Of a stretch of DNA of 51,238 nucleotides, positions 17,434 through 24,836 are shown piece after piece. The position numbers and the translations under genes are program-made. Origin of the DNA: Planctomycetota bacterium. Its GTDB lineage: Bacteria > Planctomycetota > Phycisphaerae > Sedimentisphaerales > Anaerobacaceae. A model generated the notes under the pieces. The model searched no databases. It was given only the letters and a program-made list of their open reading frames with translations, and was not told the origin of the DNA. The DNA lies in assembly GCA_019456255.1 (NCBI GenBank), contig VRUG01000001.1, positions 196,813 to 248,050 on the forward strand, in the 5' to 3' direction. Each line of letters opens with the position of its first letter. Position 1 is the stretch's first letter.

Positions 17434-18909
17434 ATGAATAATCCTCAACAAGATTCAACTGATGTAACTCGAAAAACACTACCGCCTGATGGAAAAGTTA
17501 ATAACGCTAAGTTCAAAATTAACCTTTTTGTTTTATTTCCATGGTTCAAAAAGATTTGTAAATGGCGAAGTATACAGTTCCTGCTCGTCTTTCCGACTAT
17601 GGTTATATTTCTTTTCTTTCTCTACGCAGGTCTTTTCGGTTCGCGGGTAGGCAACAGGAATATCATTGTTATCTTCGTATGGATATTGTGGTGGTTTCTG
17701 CTGATTACGTTTATGGTGCCGTTTGCATCTCGCGTCTGGTGCTTTGTGTGTCCATTTCCGTTTTTTGGTGAGTGGTTTCAAAGAGGCGCATTGATAAAAG
17801 TTAGAGTTGGTAAAATGTTAGGGTTGCGAAATAAGATGTTTGGCCTTAATAAACGATGGCCGAAATTTCTGACCAATATATGGCTTCAAAATATCCTGTT
17901 TTTGGCTATGTGTACGTTCAGCGCGATGTTCCTGACCCGCCCGGTTGTTAGCGTTCTAATCCTGGGTGGCTTGTTTGTAGCTGCGACCTTTTTATCAATG
18001 ATCTACCGCCAAAGAGCATTTTGTATGTATGTATGTCCCGTTAGCGGCTTCCAGGGTCTTTATGCGATGACGTCGATGATCGAACTGCGTGCTACTGATA
18101 AAGAGGTATGTCGCAAAACGTGCAAAACCAAAAACTGTTTGACAGGCAGTGAAGAGGGCTGGGCTTGTCCGTGGTTTCAGTACATGGGCAAGATGGAGCG
18201 AAACAATTATTGTGGGCTGTGCATGGAATGTGTCAAGAGCTGTCCTAACGATAATATCAGTCTTAATGTAAGACCTTTCTGTGGCGATACACTGATCAAG
18301 GGTTACGATGAGGCCTGGAAATCTTTTATTATGCTGGCTCTTGCGATGGTTTATTCCGTAACGCTGTTAGGTCCGTTCGGTACGATTAAAGACTGGGCAA
18401 ATGTCGCTGAAACCGGAAACTGGAAAGGCTTTTCTATCTATGCGGGTATTATATGGTTTACGGCATTGGTTGGTATACCTTTTGTGTGGTATCTTGCATC
18501 TCGGCTGGGTAGGTTTCTTTCCGGGACGAATGAGGTATCTACTAAAGATATCTTTATTAGATACTCTTACATGTTAGTACCGTTAGGCCTTTTGGCCTGG
18601 ATTGCGTTTAGTTTTCCGCTGATAATGATTAACGGCTCATATATAATTTCAATAATTTCCGACCCCCTGGGCTGGGGCTGGGATTTGGTTGGAACCGCAC
18701 ATGTACCTTGGAAACCTATTTTTTCTCAATATACAGCGCATGTACAGATTCCATTGCTCTTGCTGGGTTTATATTTTGCGATAAAACGAGGATATGATAT
18801 TTCACTGACTTTATATCAGAATAAATCAAGGGCAGCTCGAAGTCTCATCCCTGTAGTAGTGGTTTGTACAGCTATGATACTCGCCTTTTTGAAATTATTT
18901 ACAGGCTAA
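17434..18909 (+). CDS. Membrane polyferredoxin, NosR/NapH/CcoG-like
   Basis: 491 aa. About ten membrane spans surround two Fe-S regions. The paired cysteine motifs WCFVCP (C103, C106) and CMYVCP (C197, C201) in membrane loops are typical of NosR and NapH. The soluble loop has C226, C230, C235, C245 and a classic CxxCxxCxxxCP at 260-271. Such proteins take electrons from quinol and pass them to periplasmic partners. There is no NosZ or NapA here. It sits between two CuA genes, which suggests it feeds electrons to them. The gap to the previous gene is 18 bp. Confidence 0.88.
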   Translation: MNNPQQDSTDVTRKTLPPDGKVNNAKFKINLFVLFPWFKKICKWRSIQFLLVFPTMVIFLFFLYAGLFGSRVGNRNIIVIFVWILWWFLLITFMVPFASRVWCFVCPFPFFGEWFQRGALIKVRVGKMLGLRNKMFGLNKRWPKFLTNIWLQNILFLAMCTFSAMFLTRPVVSVLILGGLFVAATFLSMIYRQRAFCMYVCPVSGFQGLYAMTSMIELRATDKEVCRKTCKTKNCLTGSEEGWACPWFQYMGKMERNNYCGLCMECVKSCPNDNISLNVRPFCGDTLIKGYDEAWKSFIMLALAMVYSVTLLGPFGTIKDWANVAETGNWKGFSIYAGIIWFTALVGIPFVWYLASRLGRFLSGTNEVSTKDIFIRYSYMLVPLGLLAWIAFSFPLIMINGSYIISIISDPLGWGWDLVGTAHVPWKPIFSQYTAHVQIPLLLLGLYFAIKRGYDISLTLYQNKSRAARSLIPVVVVCTAMILAFLKLFTG

Positions 18910-18943
18910 GCAGCTGTTTTGAAATTATAAGGAAACCTTTGAA

Positions 18944-19894
18944 ATGAAATTTAAGGAAATACTTGCAACCATCTCTGTAATAGTCAGTGTTATCGCATTG
19001 CCTTTGGTGATCAATTGGTATCATGAAAGTTATGTTCTCGGTGCGTATCCGGAAGGAACCAAAGTAATCACTCTTTCAGCAGTAGCCAAAGGTGGCGCAT
19101 GGACGTTGGATAAAGTCGATGGTACTAACTACTGGTGGAAAGATTTCAAACCCGCAACAATTAATCTTGAAGAAGGTGATAAGGTGGTGTTACGTTTTGA
19201 AAGCACTGATGTGCATCATCGTTTTTATTGTCCGGAGTTGAATATTGGGCCAGTGGAAGTTGAGCCGGGTCATATCGTAACTGCCGAATTTGAGGCAAAT
19301 GAGGCTGGGACCTATCGTTACTATTGCACTTCCATGTGTGGCGACTGCCATTTCTATATGCAGGGATGGATCGTAGTCACTGCCAAGGGACAGCCTCCTC
19401 AGCAGCCGGAAGAAATCGCCATGGCTTGTGAACAACATTACGAGAAACCACCTAAAAAGGACATGGTAACATGGGGGAAATATCTATACTATAAAAATGC
19501 CTGTATTAGCTGTCATGGAGATGAAGGTCAAGGCGGAGTTGAAAATATAAACTACATCAAAGATGAAATCCCGGCACATGATATACTTGCTGAGAAATTA
19601 TGGCTCAAAGAAAAAGAGCATGTGGACATTTTTGTGGATATGCTGAAAAAGCGTGTGGATTTTGAGGATTTAGAAGAAGAACCGGATATTCCACTGTTTA
19701 ATCTTGTGTTGAAGCAGTACAATGCGGCAAAAGACTTAATCAGATATGGCAAACATTGTGCAAAAGCAGATGCAGCGGGCCCTGAGCCTCCACTACAGAT
19801 GGTTTCGTGGCAGGCCTTGTTGACAGATTATGACATGGATTCTATAATAACTTACCTTCTCATGCTCTACGAATGGGAGGACGACGAAGAATGA
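18944..19894 (+). CDS. CuA domain fused to a cytochrome c domain
   Basis: 316 aa. Residues 5-24 form a membrane anchor. The CuA domain (about 40-150) has His91/His92, Cys128, Cys132, His136 and Met139 in CTSMCGDCHFYM, with an extra cysteine, Cys135, inside the loop. A linker with Pro (PPQQPEE) precedes one heme c site, CISCH (Cys187, Cys190, His191), in a monoheme cytochrome with an acidic tail. The order CuA then cytochrome c is as in caa3-type oxidase subunit II, but without an oxidase. It likely passes electrons between the polyferredoxin and the outer-membrane cytochrome or copper proteins. Its stop overlaps the next ATG (ATGA). Confidence 0.85.
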   Translation: MKFKEILATISVIVSVIALPLVINWYHESYVLGAYPEGTKVITLSAVAKGGAWTLDKVDGTNYWWKDFKPATINLEEGDKVVLRFESTDVHHRFYCPELNIGPVEVEPGHIVTAEFEANEAGTYRYYCTSMCGDCHFYMQGWIVVTAKGQPPQQPEEIAMACEQHYEKPPKKDMVTWGKYLYYKNACISCHGDEGQGGVENINYIKDEIPAHDILAEKLWLKEKEHVDIFVDMLKKRVDFEDLEEEPDIPLFNLVLKQYNAAKDLIRYGKHCAKADAAGPEPPLQMVSWQALLTDYDMDSIITYLLMLYEWEDDEE

Positions 19895-20130
19895 GTGAAA
19901 ACAAAAATGGTGATGCACTTGTGAATGATTTGCAGGAAAATATTGATTATTTATATTGTCCAGTGTGCAAAGAGCATGTTCCTTGTATTCGTACCGATAC
20001 AGGGTATTGGGAAGTAACGTGTCCCGGCTGTATCGGAGAGTGTTCTCTATGTCAATGCTATCTGGCACGTTTTTGTTTTGGACGTAGAGAAGAATTCCCT
20101 CCTCTTCCTCCACCGCAAGAGAACCAGTAG
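19891..20130 (+). CDS. Small 9-Cys protein of unknown role
   Basis: 79 aa. The start is ATG at 19891, overlapping the stop of the CuA-cytochrome gene by 4 bp, so the two are coupled. Cysteines sit at 23, 26, 32, 44, 47, 51, 54, 56 and 62, grouped as CPVC, CPGC and CSLCQC; the first two pairs look like a zinc ribbon. There is no signal peptide, so it should be cytoplasmic. It could be a metal chaperone or an assembly factor for the cluster. I do not recognise a family. Confidence 0.6.
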   Translation: MSENKNGDALVNDLQENIDYLYCPVCKEHVPCIRTDTGYWEVTCPGCIGECSLCQCYLARFCFGRREEFPPLPPPQENQ

Positions 20131-20177
20131 AGAAAGAAAACAATATGATTTCAACTAAAATCGCTGGAGCAAATATT

Positions 20178-20822
20178 ATGAAACAATATTTATTACTAAT
20201 GTTGATCACTCTTGGGCTTTTGCCCTTTGTCGGCTGCTCGACACCAGCACAGGATATATCCAGACTCAAAGAAGAGCTTAAACAGGAAATACTTGCTGAA
20301 TTGAGGCAGCAAAGACAGACTCCAGAGCAAACCGCGGTAATCTTAGATCAGGAACAAATGCGTGAGCAAATGAAAGCAGAGATAGAACAAGAGATTCTGG
20401 CAAAGATTCAAAACCAGGTACAAAGTCAAGTCCAGAAGATTGCAAGCGATCTTCCCAACACTAGCAACCGCTCTATTCAATGGCAAGCGGTTCCTATAGG
20501 AAGTGCCCAAGGACAAATTCTTCGCAATGGTCAAGGACTTGCTGAATGTAAAATTAAACTTATCAGAATTTTGAAACCACAGAGTGTAGTTGAAATGTTC
20601 AATACTATCAGAGAAGGGGCAGAGTTTACAACAGTGACAGACGAACAGGGCAAGTATGTTTTTGAAAAAATCCCTGTAGGCGCCTATAAACTTAAATGGC
20701 AACTACCTAATGACACTGGTTGGATACGCCGCCTCAGAGATAAGCCCGATGCCATCATCGCAGAGGGGCAAACTGCCGTCCTAAAATCAGTAGAGACAAG
20801 CCGCAGATTAGTTGGACAATAG
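20178..20822 (+). CDS. Lipoprotein with a coiled coil and a carboxypeptidase-regulatory-like domain
   Basis: 214 aa from ATG 20178, which has GGAGC upstream; the longer reading from 20145 lacks one. The lipobox FVGC gives a lipid-anchored Cys20. Residues 25-90 are a Glu/Gln/Lys-rich coiled coil. The rest is strand-rich (GSAQGQILRNGQGLAECKIKL..., VTDEQGKYVFEKIPVGAYKL), the pattern of a carboxypeptidase regulatory-like beta-sandwich similar to the tail of the cupredoxin above. It closes the plus-strand cluster and probably tethers or organises it in the envelope. Confidence 0.65.
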   Translation: MKQYLLLMLITLGLLPFVGCSTPAQDISRLKEELKQEILAELRQQRQTPEQTAVILDQEQMREQMKAEIEQEILAKIQNQVQSQVQKIASDLPNTSNRSIQWQAVPIGSAQGQILRNGQGLAECKIKLIRILKPQSVVEMFNTIREGAEFTTVTDEQGKYVFEKIPVGAYKLKWQLPNDTGWIRRLRDKPDAIIAEGQTAVLKSVETSRRLVGQ

Positions 20823-20912
20823 TAATTTTTATCACAACTTATTATCACCAAAAGAACAATTGCATCTGTCATCCATGTATCTTATCGTGGTCTGGTATTG
20901 GTCTATCCGATA

Positions 20913-21344
20913 TCAAAAGATGTTGGACATGAAGTTCTTTCCATGTACAAGCATACCCCCGTAATGACCGGCTTGGGCTGCACTTATTACAAAGGCAAGC
21001 GCAAGGATACCGTACACAACGAGCCACCATTTTTTTAGTTCATTGCGGCAGCTTAGCCGAACTATTGCTGCAAGGACGGCGGCAATAAAGCAGGCAATGC
21101 CCCAGTATTTATGGGCAGCAAGAATGGATAAATAATCGCCTACGAATTCCTGTCCGCTTGCTACCACCAAACCCGTTACCACTGCCGGTAAGGCTGAGAT
21201 TGTGCCCAGTACCAAACAATATATCCCAGCATACCTGAACTTGTCCTTACGGGTTGCAAGCCATAAAAAATCAGCTAAAAGCGCGCAAAATGCTAACGCA
21301 ATCGGAAAATGGATGACCAATACATGTAGTTTACCAATATTCAT
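20913..21344 (-). CDS. DUF2231 membrane protein
   Basis: 143 aa with four membrane spans. The start HVLVIHFPIALAFCALLADFL is the conserved HxHFP segment of the DUF2231 family, whose members are often found beside cytochrome oxidase and cytochrome c genes and may bind heme through these His residues. It converges on the lipoprotein gene. The family has no proven function. Its presence fits the redox context. Confidence 0.75.
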   Translation of the reverse strand: MNIGKLHVLVIHFPIALAFCALLADFLWLATRKDKFRYAGIYCLVLGTISALPAVVTGLVVASGQEFVGDYLSILAAHKYWGIACFIAAVLAAIVRLSCRNELKKWWLVVYGILALAFVISAAQAGHYGGMLVHGKNFMSNIF

Positions 21345-21455
21345 CGCAGCTTCTTACTCATATTAAACTGTACTTAAAATGTGGAACAAATGGTTGCACT
21401 TCAATTTATCGTGCCTTCTTTAGCTTGCAACGATTCATTTCTTTAACAGTCAATG

Positions 21456-21773
21456 TTAGTGCTTGTCTTTGTCACCGTAAGCCTTAGGGTACCATAAAGC
21501 CGGATCATCTTTTACGCGATTCAGACACTTGTTACAACAAACGTATATCTTTTTATCATTATACTCGACAAAAAGAGAACCAAGAGCTTTCTGGTCAGTC
21601 ATCACCGGACACATCAGGTTGGCCCCTGCTGGGAGCACATCAGCTGATTTCTCTCCATGTGCCTGCTCATGCTCATGATCCGTATGCCCTTCTTCGCTTT
21701 TCTTTGTACAACCCGTAATAAATAAACCAATCGTCAATAGCATAACACAACCTAAAACAAATAGTTTTTTCAT
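21456..21773 (-). CDS. Lipoprotein with a CCxxC heavy-metal-binding (TRASH/YHS-like) domain
   Basis: 105 aa from ATG 21773 (GGAG site before it). The lipobox ITGC anchors Cys22. A His-rich segment (HTDHEHEQAHG, 30-40) follows, then a short domain with C55 (CPVM), C79, C80 and C83 (CCNKC), the pattern of YHS/TRASH metal-binding domains, which bind copper, zinc or mercury. It lies 112 bp downstream of DUF2231 on the opposite side of the cytochrome cluster. It is likely an envelope copper or heavy-metal buffer. Confidence 0.75.
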   Translation of the reverse strand: MKKLFVLGCVMLLTIGLFITGCTKKSEEGHTDHEHEQAHGEKSADVLPAGANLMCPVMTDQKALGSLFVEYNDKKIYVCCNKCLNRVKDDPALWYPKAYGDKDKH

Positions 21774-21856
21774 GATCTTCTCCAATATTAAGATTAACGG
21801 TTATCTAAAGTTCATTAAACCTTTATACATATTTGGTACGGAACAATTCTCAGGCT

Positions 21857-22588
21857 TTAGTCCTGCGATGGCCGTGTTGCTTGTCTTGCATTGGATGCAC
21901 GGTACATCACGAATACAACTCCACCGAAGATACTCATCGTAATAATCAAAAGTATTCCAACAACACGAATTAGTATTTTATTCACTATCATTAGATCGTG
22001 TGTTATATCTTTGTAAATTTCAAAGCTGCCGATAATCTTTCCATTTAAGCTTGAAATAGGAACATAAGTTTCGACAAGTTTCACATCGATACGTTCCTCT
22101 GAAGTAAGATCCCAAATACTGTCTTTGTTTTCATATCTTGATGTTGCGTCACCGCTTAATGCTTTAGCAAGTTTGGTATTGGCAGTATCTAATTTGCCTA
22201 TGACCTTAGAATCTGTACTATAGATAATTTGCGTCTCAGCATTAAAAATCTTAATCTTGACAATATCGAAAGATGCAAGAAAAATTCGCAGCTCTTGATC
22301 TAACTTCAGCATCTCTTCCTGCGAAAGGGCTAAATAGTATTGGCCATTTTCTTTCCGTTTGACAAGCCGACCAATCTCGTGGTCACGAATCGCAGATGAG
22401 ATGCGGATAGCATCACGCTCGGCTTCGTGAACAACTAACTCTTTAAGGAAAAACCTCATTTCAAAACTAACCACAATCAGAATCGCTATTATTATAAAAA
22501 GGACAATAAGATAGAAGCTGCGAAGTGATCGCAATACCGGCTCTCGGCTTTCCGGCCCGGGAATTTTATCGAATAATGTACTACTCAA
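21857..22588 (-). CDS. Membrane protein with an exported sensor-like domain, no output domain
   Basis: 243 aa from a TTG start with AAGGA upstream. Two membrane helices (about 24-48 and 205-228) flank a periplasmic domain of about 155 residues with the KIKIFNAETQIIYSTDSKVIG and VPISSLNGKIIGSFEIYKD segments seen in Cache/CHASE-type sensor domains. In a normal histidine kinase or chemoreceptor a signalling domain would follow the second helix; here only a 15-residue tail remains. It is therefore an orphan sensor or a truncated kinase. It is upstream of the metal-binding lipoprotein on the same strand. Confidence 0.6.
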   Translation of the reverse strand: MSSTLFDKIPGPESREPVLRSLRSFYLIVLFIIIAILIVVSFEMRFFLKELVVHEAERDAIRISSAIRDHEIGRLVKRKENGQYYLALSQEEMLKLDQELRIFLASFDIVKIKIFNAETQIIYSTDSKVIGKLDTANTKLAKALSGDATSRYENKDSIWDLTSEERIDVKLVETYVPISSLNGKIIGSFEIYKDITHDLMIVNKILIRVVGILLIITMSIFGGVVFVMYRASNARQATRPSQD

Positions 22589-22740
22589 TTCAATTTTCCT
22601 TTCACAATTTTGGTGTTTCTAACCGTCCTATATATTTATGAAACTCTCTTGCAAAAAGTCTACGATTGCTTAAACTTAAACATCACGTAGTTTACTCGGT
22701 GAAATAAAAGAGGTCAAGGGGGAATAGTCCGACTAACTGA

Positions 22741-23136
22741 CTATTCTGCACCGATTAGCCTGTATATTATAAACTTCGCCAAATCATCCGAGTTCACTTC
22801 ACCGTTTCGTGTGAAGTCAGCACCATTGCACCAGAAATTATCAAGACCGCAATCAGAATTCGACCAGAATGACGCCAGTTTCACAAAGTCAAAAAAATCT
22901 GTTTTACCGCTACCGTTTAAATCTCCTGCATTAGAGCCCTTAACCTGGATCATTAATGCAACTGAAGGAATATCCATTGCCATGAATTGGTGGCAGGATT
23001 GTAGCTTTTCACCCACGGTATCGAATCTCTAAAATTAGTCATACTCCCTTCATTACCACCTACAGCAATAATCCTGCCATCTCCCAGCAAACTGGCAGAA
23101 AAGCAATGCTGATCGACCAATGAACTCTGTAGATTA
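22741..23136 (-). pseudogene. Remnant of a kelch-repeat/dockerin exported protein
   Basis: Two pieces in different frames on the minus strand. The upstream piece (about 23136-22989) reads DQHCFSASLLGDGRIIAVGG, a kelch-type blade, and ends at a stop. The downstream piece (to 22741) carries a dockerin-like module (GDLNGSGKTDFFDFVKLASFW, DFTRNGEVNSDDLAKFI) with intact calcium-loop residues. The frame changes near 22990, and the 5' end and signal peptide are missing. The open reading of 91 aa is not a real gene start. It looks like a decayed copy of a galactose-oxidase-like exported protein. Confidence 0.65.
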
Positions 23137-23168
23137 CATTTTTTTTAGATAAAAACAAAAACAGCCGA

Positions 23169-23190
23169 ACCCTGTACATAGATACAGGGT
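23169..23190. promoter_or_regulatory. MerR-type operator
   Basis: Perfect 8-bp dyad ACCCTGTA-CATAGA-TACAGGGT, directly upstream of the merR-like gene. The geometry matches MerR-family soft-metal operators that lie between a widely spaced -35 and -10; a GTATAT -10 follows at 23191. The -35 (CCGAAC region) is poor. Confidence 0.7.
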
Positions 23191-23215
23191 GTATATGAAT
23201 GTGAAGGTAATAAAA

Positions 23216-23620
23216 ATGGAAAATTTGACTATAGGACAGATTGCAAAACAGGCGGCAGTTGGTGTTGAAACTATGCGTTTTTATGAGCGAAAAGGGCTGA
23301 TTAAAAAACCTAAACGAAACGTATCGGGATATCGTCAGTATCCTTTGGAGGCAGTTTCGCAAATTCGATTCATCAAACGAGCTCAGGAAGTGGGGTTTTC
23401 GCTGGCTGAGATTAAGGCTCTTTTATTGCTTAGGCTGGATTCGTCAAAGAAATGTGAGGACGTTAAGGCCCGCGCCTTGGCAAAAATAAATGAAATTAAG
23501 GGGAAAGTCAAAGATCTTAACAGGATGAAAAATGCACTGCTGGATTTGACTAAGGCCTGTGATACCAGCAGTGATATAGACCAATGTCCAATACTAAAGG
23601 CGTTTGATGATGGACTCTAA
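23216..23620 (+). CDS. MerR-family mercury/heavy-metal regulator
   Basis: 134 aa from ATG 23216 with GAAGGT upstream; an upstream extension is not needed. The helix-turn-helix is TIGQIAKQAAVGVETMRFYERKGL. Cys80, Cys115 and Cys124 match Tn501 MerR Cys82, Cys117 and Cys126, each shifted by exactly two, including the 8-residue spacing CDTSSDIDQC, so it should bind Hg(II) or a related metal. A perfect dyad lies just upstream. The 3' end overlaps the thioredoxin-MerC gene. Confidence 0.9.
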   Translation: MENLTIGQIAKQAAVGVETMRFYERKGLIKKPKRNVSGYRQYPLEAVSQIRFIKRAQEVGFSLAEIKALLLLRLDSSKKCEDVKARALAKINEIKGKVKDLNRMKNALLDLTKACDTSSDIDQCPILKAFDDGL

Positions 23621-24392
23621 AACGATGATAAAAGTTGAATTGATATATGACAGTGACTGCCCTAATGTTGAACCTGCCAGGGGTGTGCTAAAACAAGCTT
23701 TATCGCAAGTCGGCCTCGATGCAAAATGGCAGGAGTGGGACCGCGCTGATGTGAAAAGTCCGGAATATGTTCAGCGTTACGGCTCACCAACAATACTTGT
23801 AGACCGAAAGGATATAGCTGGTGAATTGACAGAGGATAGTTGCCGAAGTTGCCGGATATATAAGGATGAAGATGGGAAATTGGGCGGCGTGCCTTCAGTA
23901 AAGCTGATTAGTACTGCTATTGAAAAATCCAGGCAAACACCCGCTAAACAGGCTGGTATTTTTCGTAATCAAAAAGGCGGTCATAAGGGCATCTTTGCGG
24001 TTGTTCCATCAATTGGTGTAATACTTATACCCGGGATAAGCTGTCCAGCCTGCTGGCCTGCATATGCCGGACTTTTGAGTGCCTTGGGAATTGGGTTTGT
24101 AAACTACACACCTTATCTTTTACCAATTACCGTTTTGTTTTTGATGATAGCAGTTTTTGCATTTGCGTTTCGTGCTAAAAGACGGCGAGGATATCACCCG
24201 GCCTTTACAGGATTAATAGCTGCAATAGTCATTATTGTTGGCAAATTTGTACTGAGCTTAGGATTATTGACATACAGCGGTATTGGGCTTTTGATCATTG
24301 CTTCTATCTGGAATTTATGGCCAAGAAAAAATAAAGGCAATGTTTCCTGCTCTTTCTGTATTCCGGCAGGAGATACGGCAAAAAACAAGTGA
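23607..24392 (+). CDS. Thioredoxin-like domain fused to a MerC-like membrane domain
   Basis: About 261 aa; ATG 23607 (or 23610) overlaps the merR end, with AAAGG upstream. The N-terminal about 105 residues are thioredoxin-like: IYDSDCPN near residue 18, a GSPTILVDRKDI cis-Pro loop and a CRSC pair. The C-terminal half has four membrane spans with ISCPACWPAYAGLLSALGIG, the conserved Cys-x2-Cys of MerC-type mercury importers, and ends in a Cys pair (SCSFC). MerC usually occurs as a separate protein. No mercuric reductase (merA) follows, so it may transfer metal to thiols or to a distant reductase. Confidence 0.75.
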   Translation: MMDSKTMIKVELIYDSDCPNVEPARGVLKQALSQVGLDAKWQEWDRADVKSPEYVQRYGSPTILVDRKDIAGELTEDSCRSCRIYKDEDGKLGGVPSVKLISTAIEKSRQTPAKQAGIFRNQKGGHKGIFAVVPSIGVILIPGISCPACWPAYAGLLSALGIGFVNYTPYLLPITVLFLMIAVFAFAFRAKRRRGYHPAFTGLIAAIVIIVGKFVLSLGLLTYSGIGLLIIASIWNLWPRKNKGNVSCSFCIPAGDTAKNK

Positions 24393-24422
24393 ATACAACA
24401 AGAATATGAAAGGAATTGAACC

Positions 24423-24689
24423 ATGGATACCAAACGTAAAATTGAGATATTTAGTGCCGGATGTTCCGTTTGCGAAAAGACTGTAAAACTTGTGAAGGAC
24501 ATTGCATGTGATTCGTGTCAAGTCAGTGTTCTTGATATGCACGATGCAGACGTTGCGAAACGAGCTGAAAGTTTTGGTATAAAAACTGTGCCTGCCGTGA
24601 TAATTGATGGCAAAGTCGCAAAATGCTGCCAGGGACAAGGGCCTGATGAAGTAGCGTTGCGTGCCGCCGGATTGGGACATCCTCTATAG
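24423..24689 (+). CDS. Small thioredoxin/glutaredoxin-like protein
   Basis: 88 aa. Active-site pair C14-S-V-C17 and a second pair C29/C32, with cis-Pro in TVPAVIIDG and a CC pair at 68-69. This is the thioredoxin-like fold of the small redox-disulfide family often found in mercury and arsenic operons. It is the third gene of the merR unit, 30 bp after the fusion gene. It probably handles thiol-bound metal or keeps the MerC cysteines reduced. Confidence 0.8.
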   Translation: MDTKRKIEIFSAGCSVCEKTVKLVKDIACDSCQVSVLDMHDADVAKRAESFGIKTVPAVIIDGKVAKCCQGQGPDEVALRAAGLGHPL

Positions 24690-24836
24690 ATAGGGTACTA
24701 AAACACCAGAGCCAACCACCTCTACCAGCGGTAGTTTGCTTAATTAAATCCGTGCATTTGCTTTGCTCATGAGATATCATATCGACCTTACCTGGTTTTA
24801 ATTGTGAGTGTTTTTATTTTTTGCAGGACAAAGGCC

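Noticed and set aside
16903..19894. Complete cytochrome oxidase or nitrous oxide reductase operon
   Set aside because: No subunit I with heme/CuB His ligands and no NosZ is present; only CuA and electron-transfer parts are found.
20145..20177. Upstream ATG for the coiled-coil lipoprotein
   Set aside because: The later ATG at 20178 has a ribosome site and gives a proper lipoprotein signal peptide.
23060..23362. 100-aa minus-strand frame over the merR start
   Set aside because: The plus strand has a clear MerR with operator and ribosome site; the kelch remnant uses another frame.
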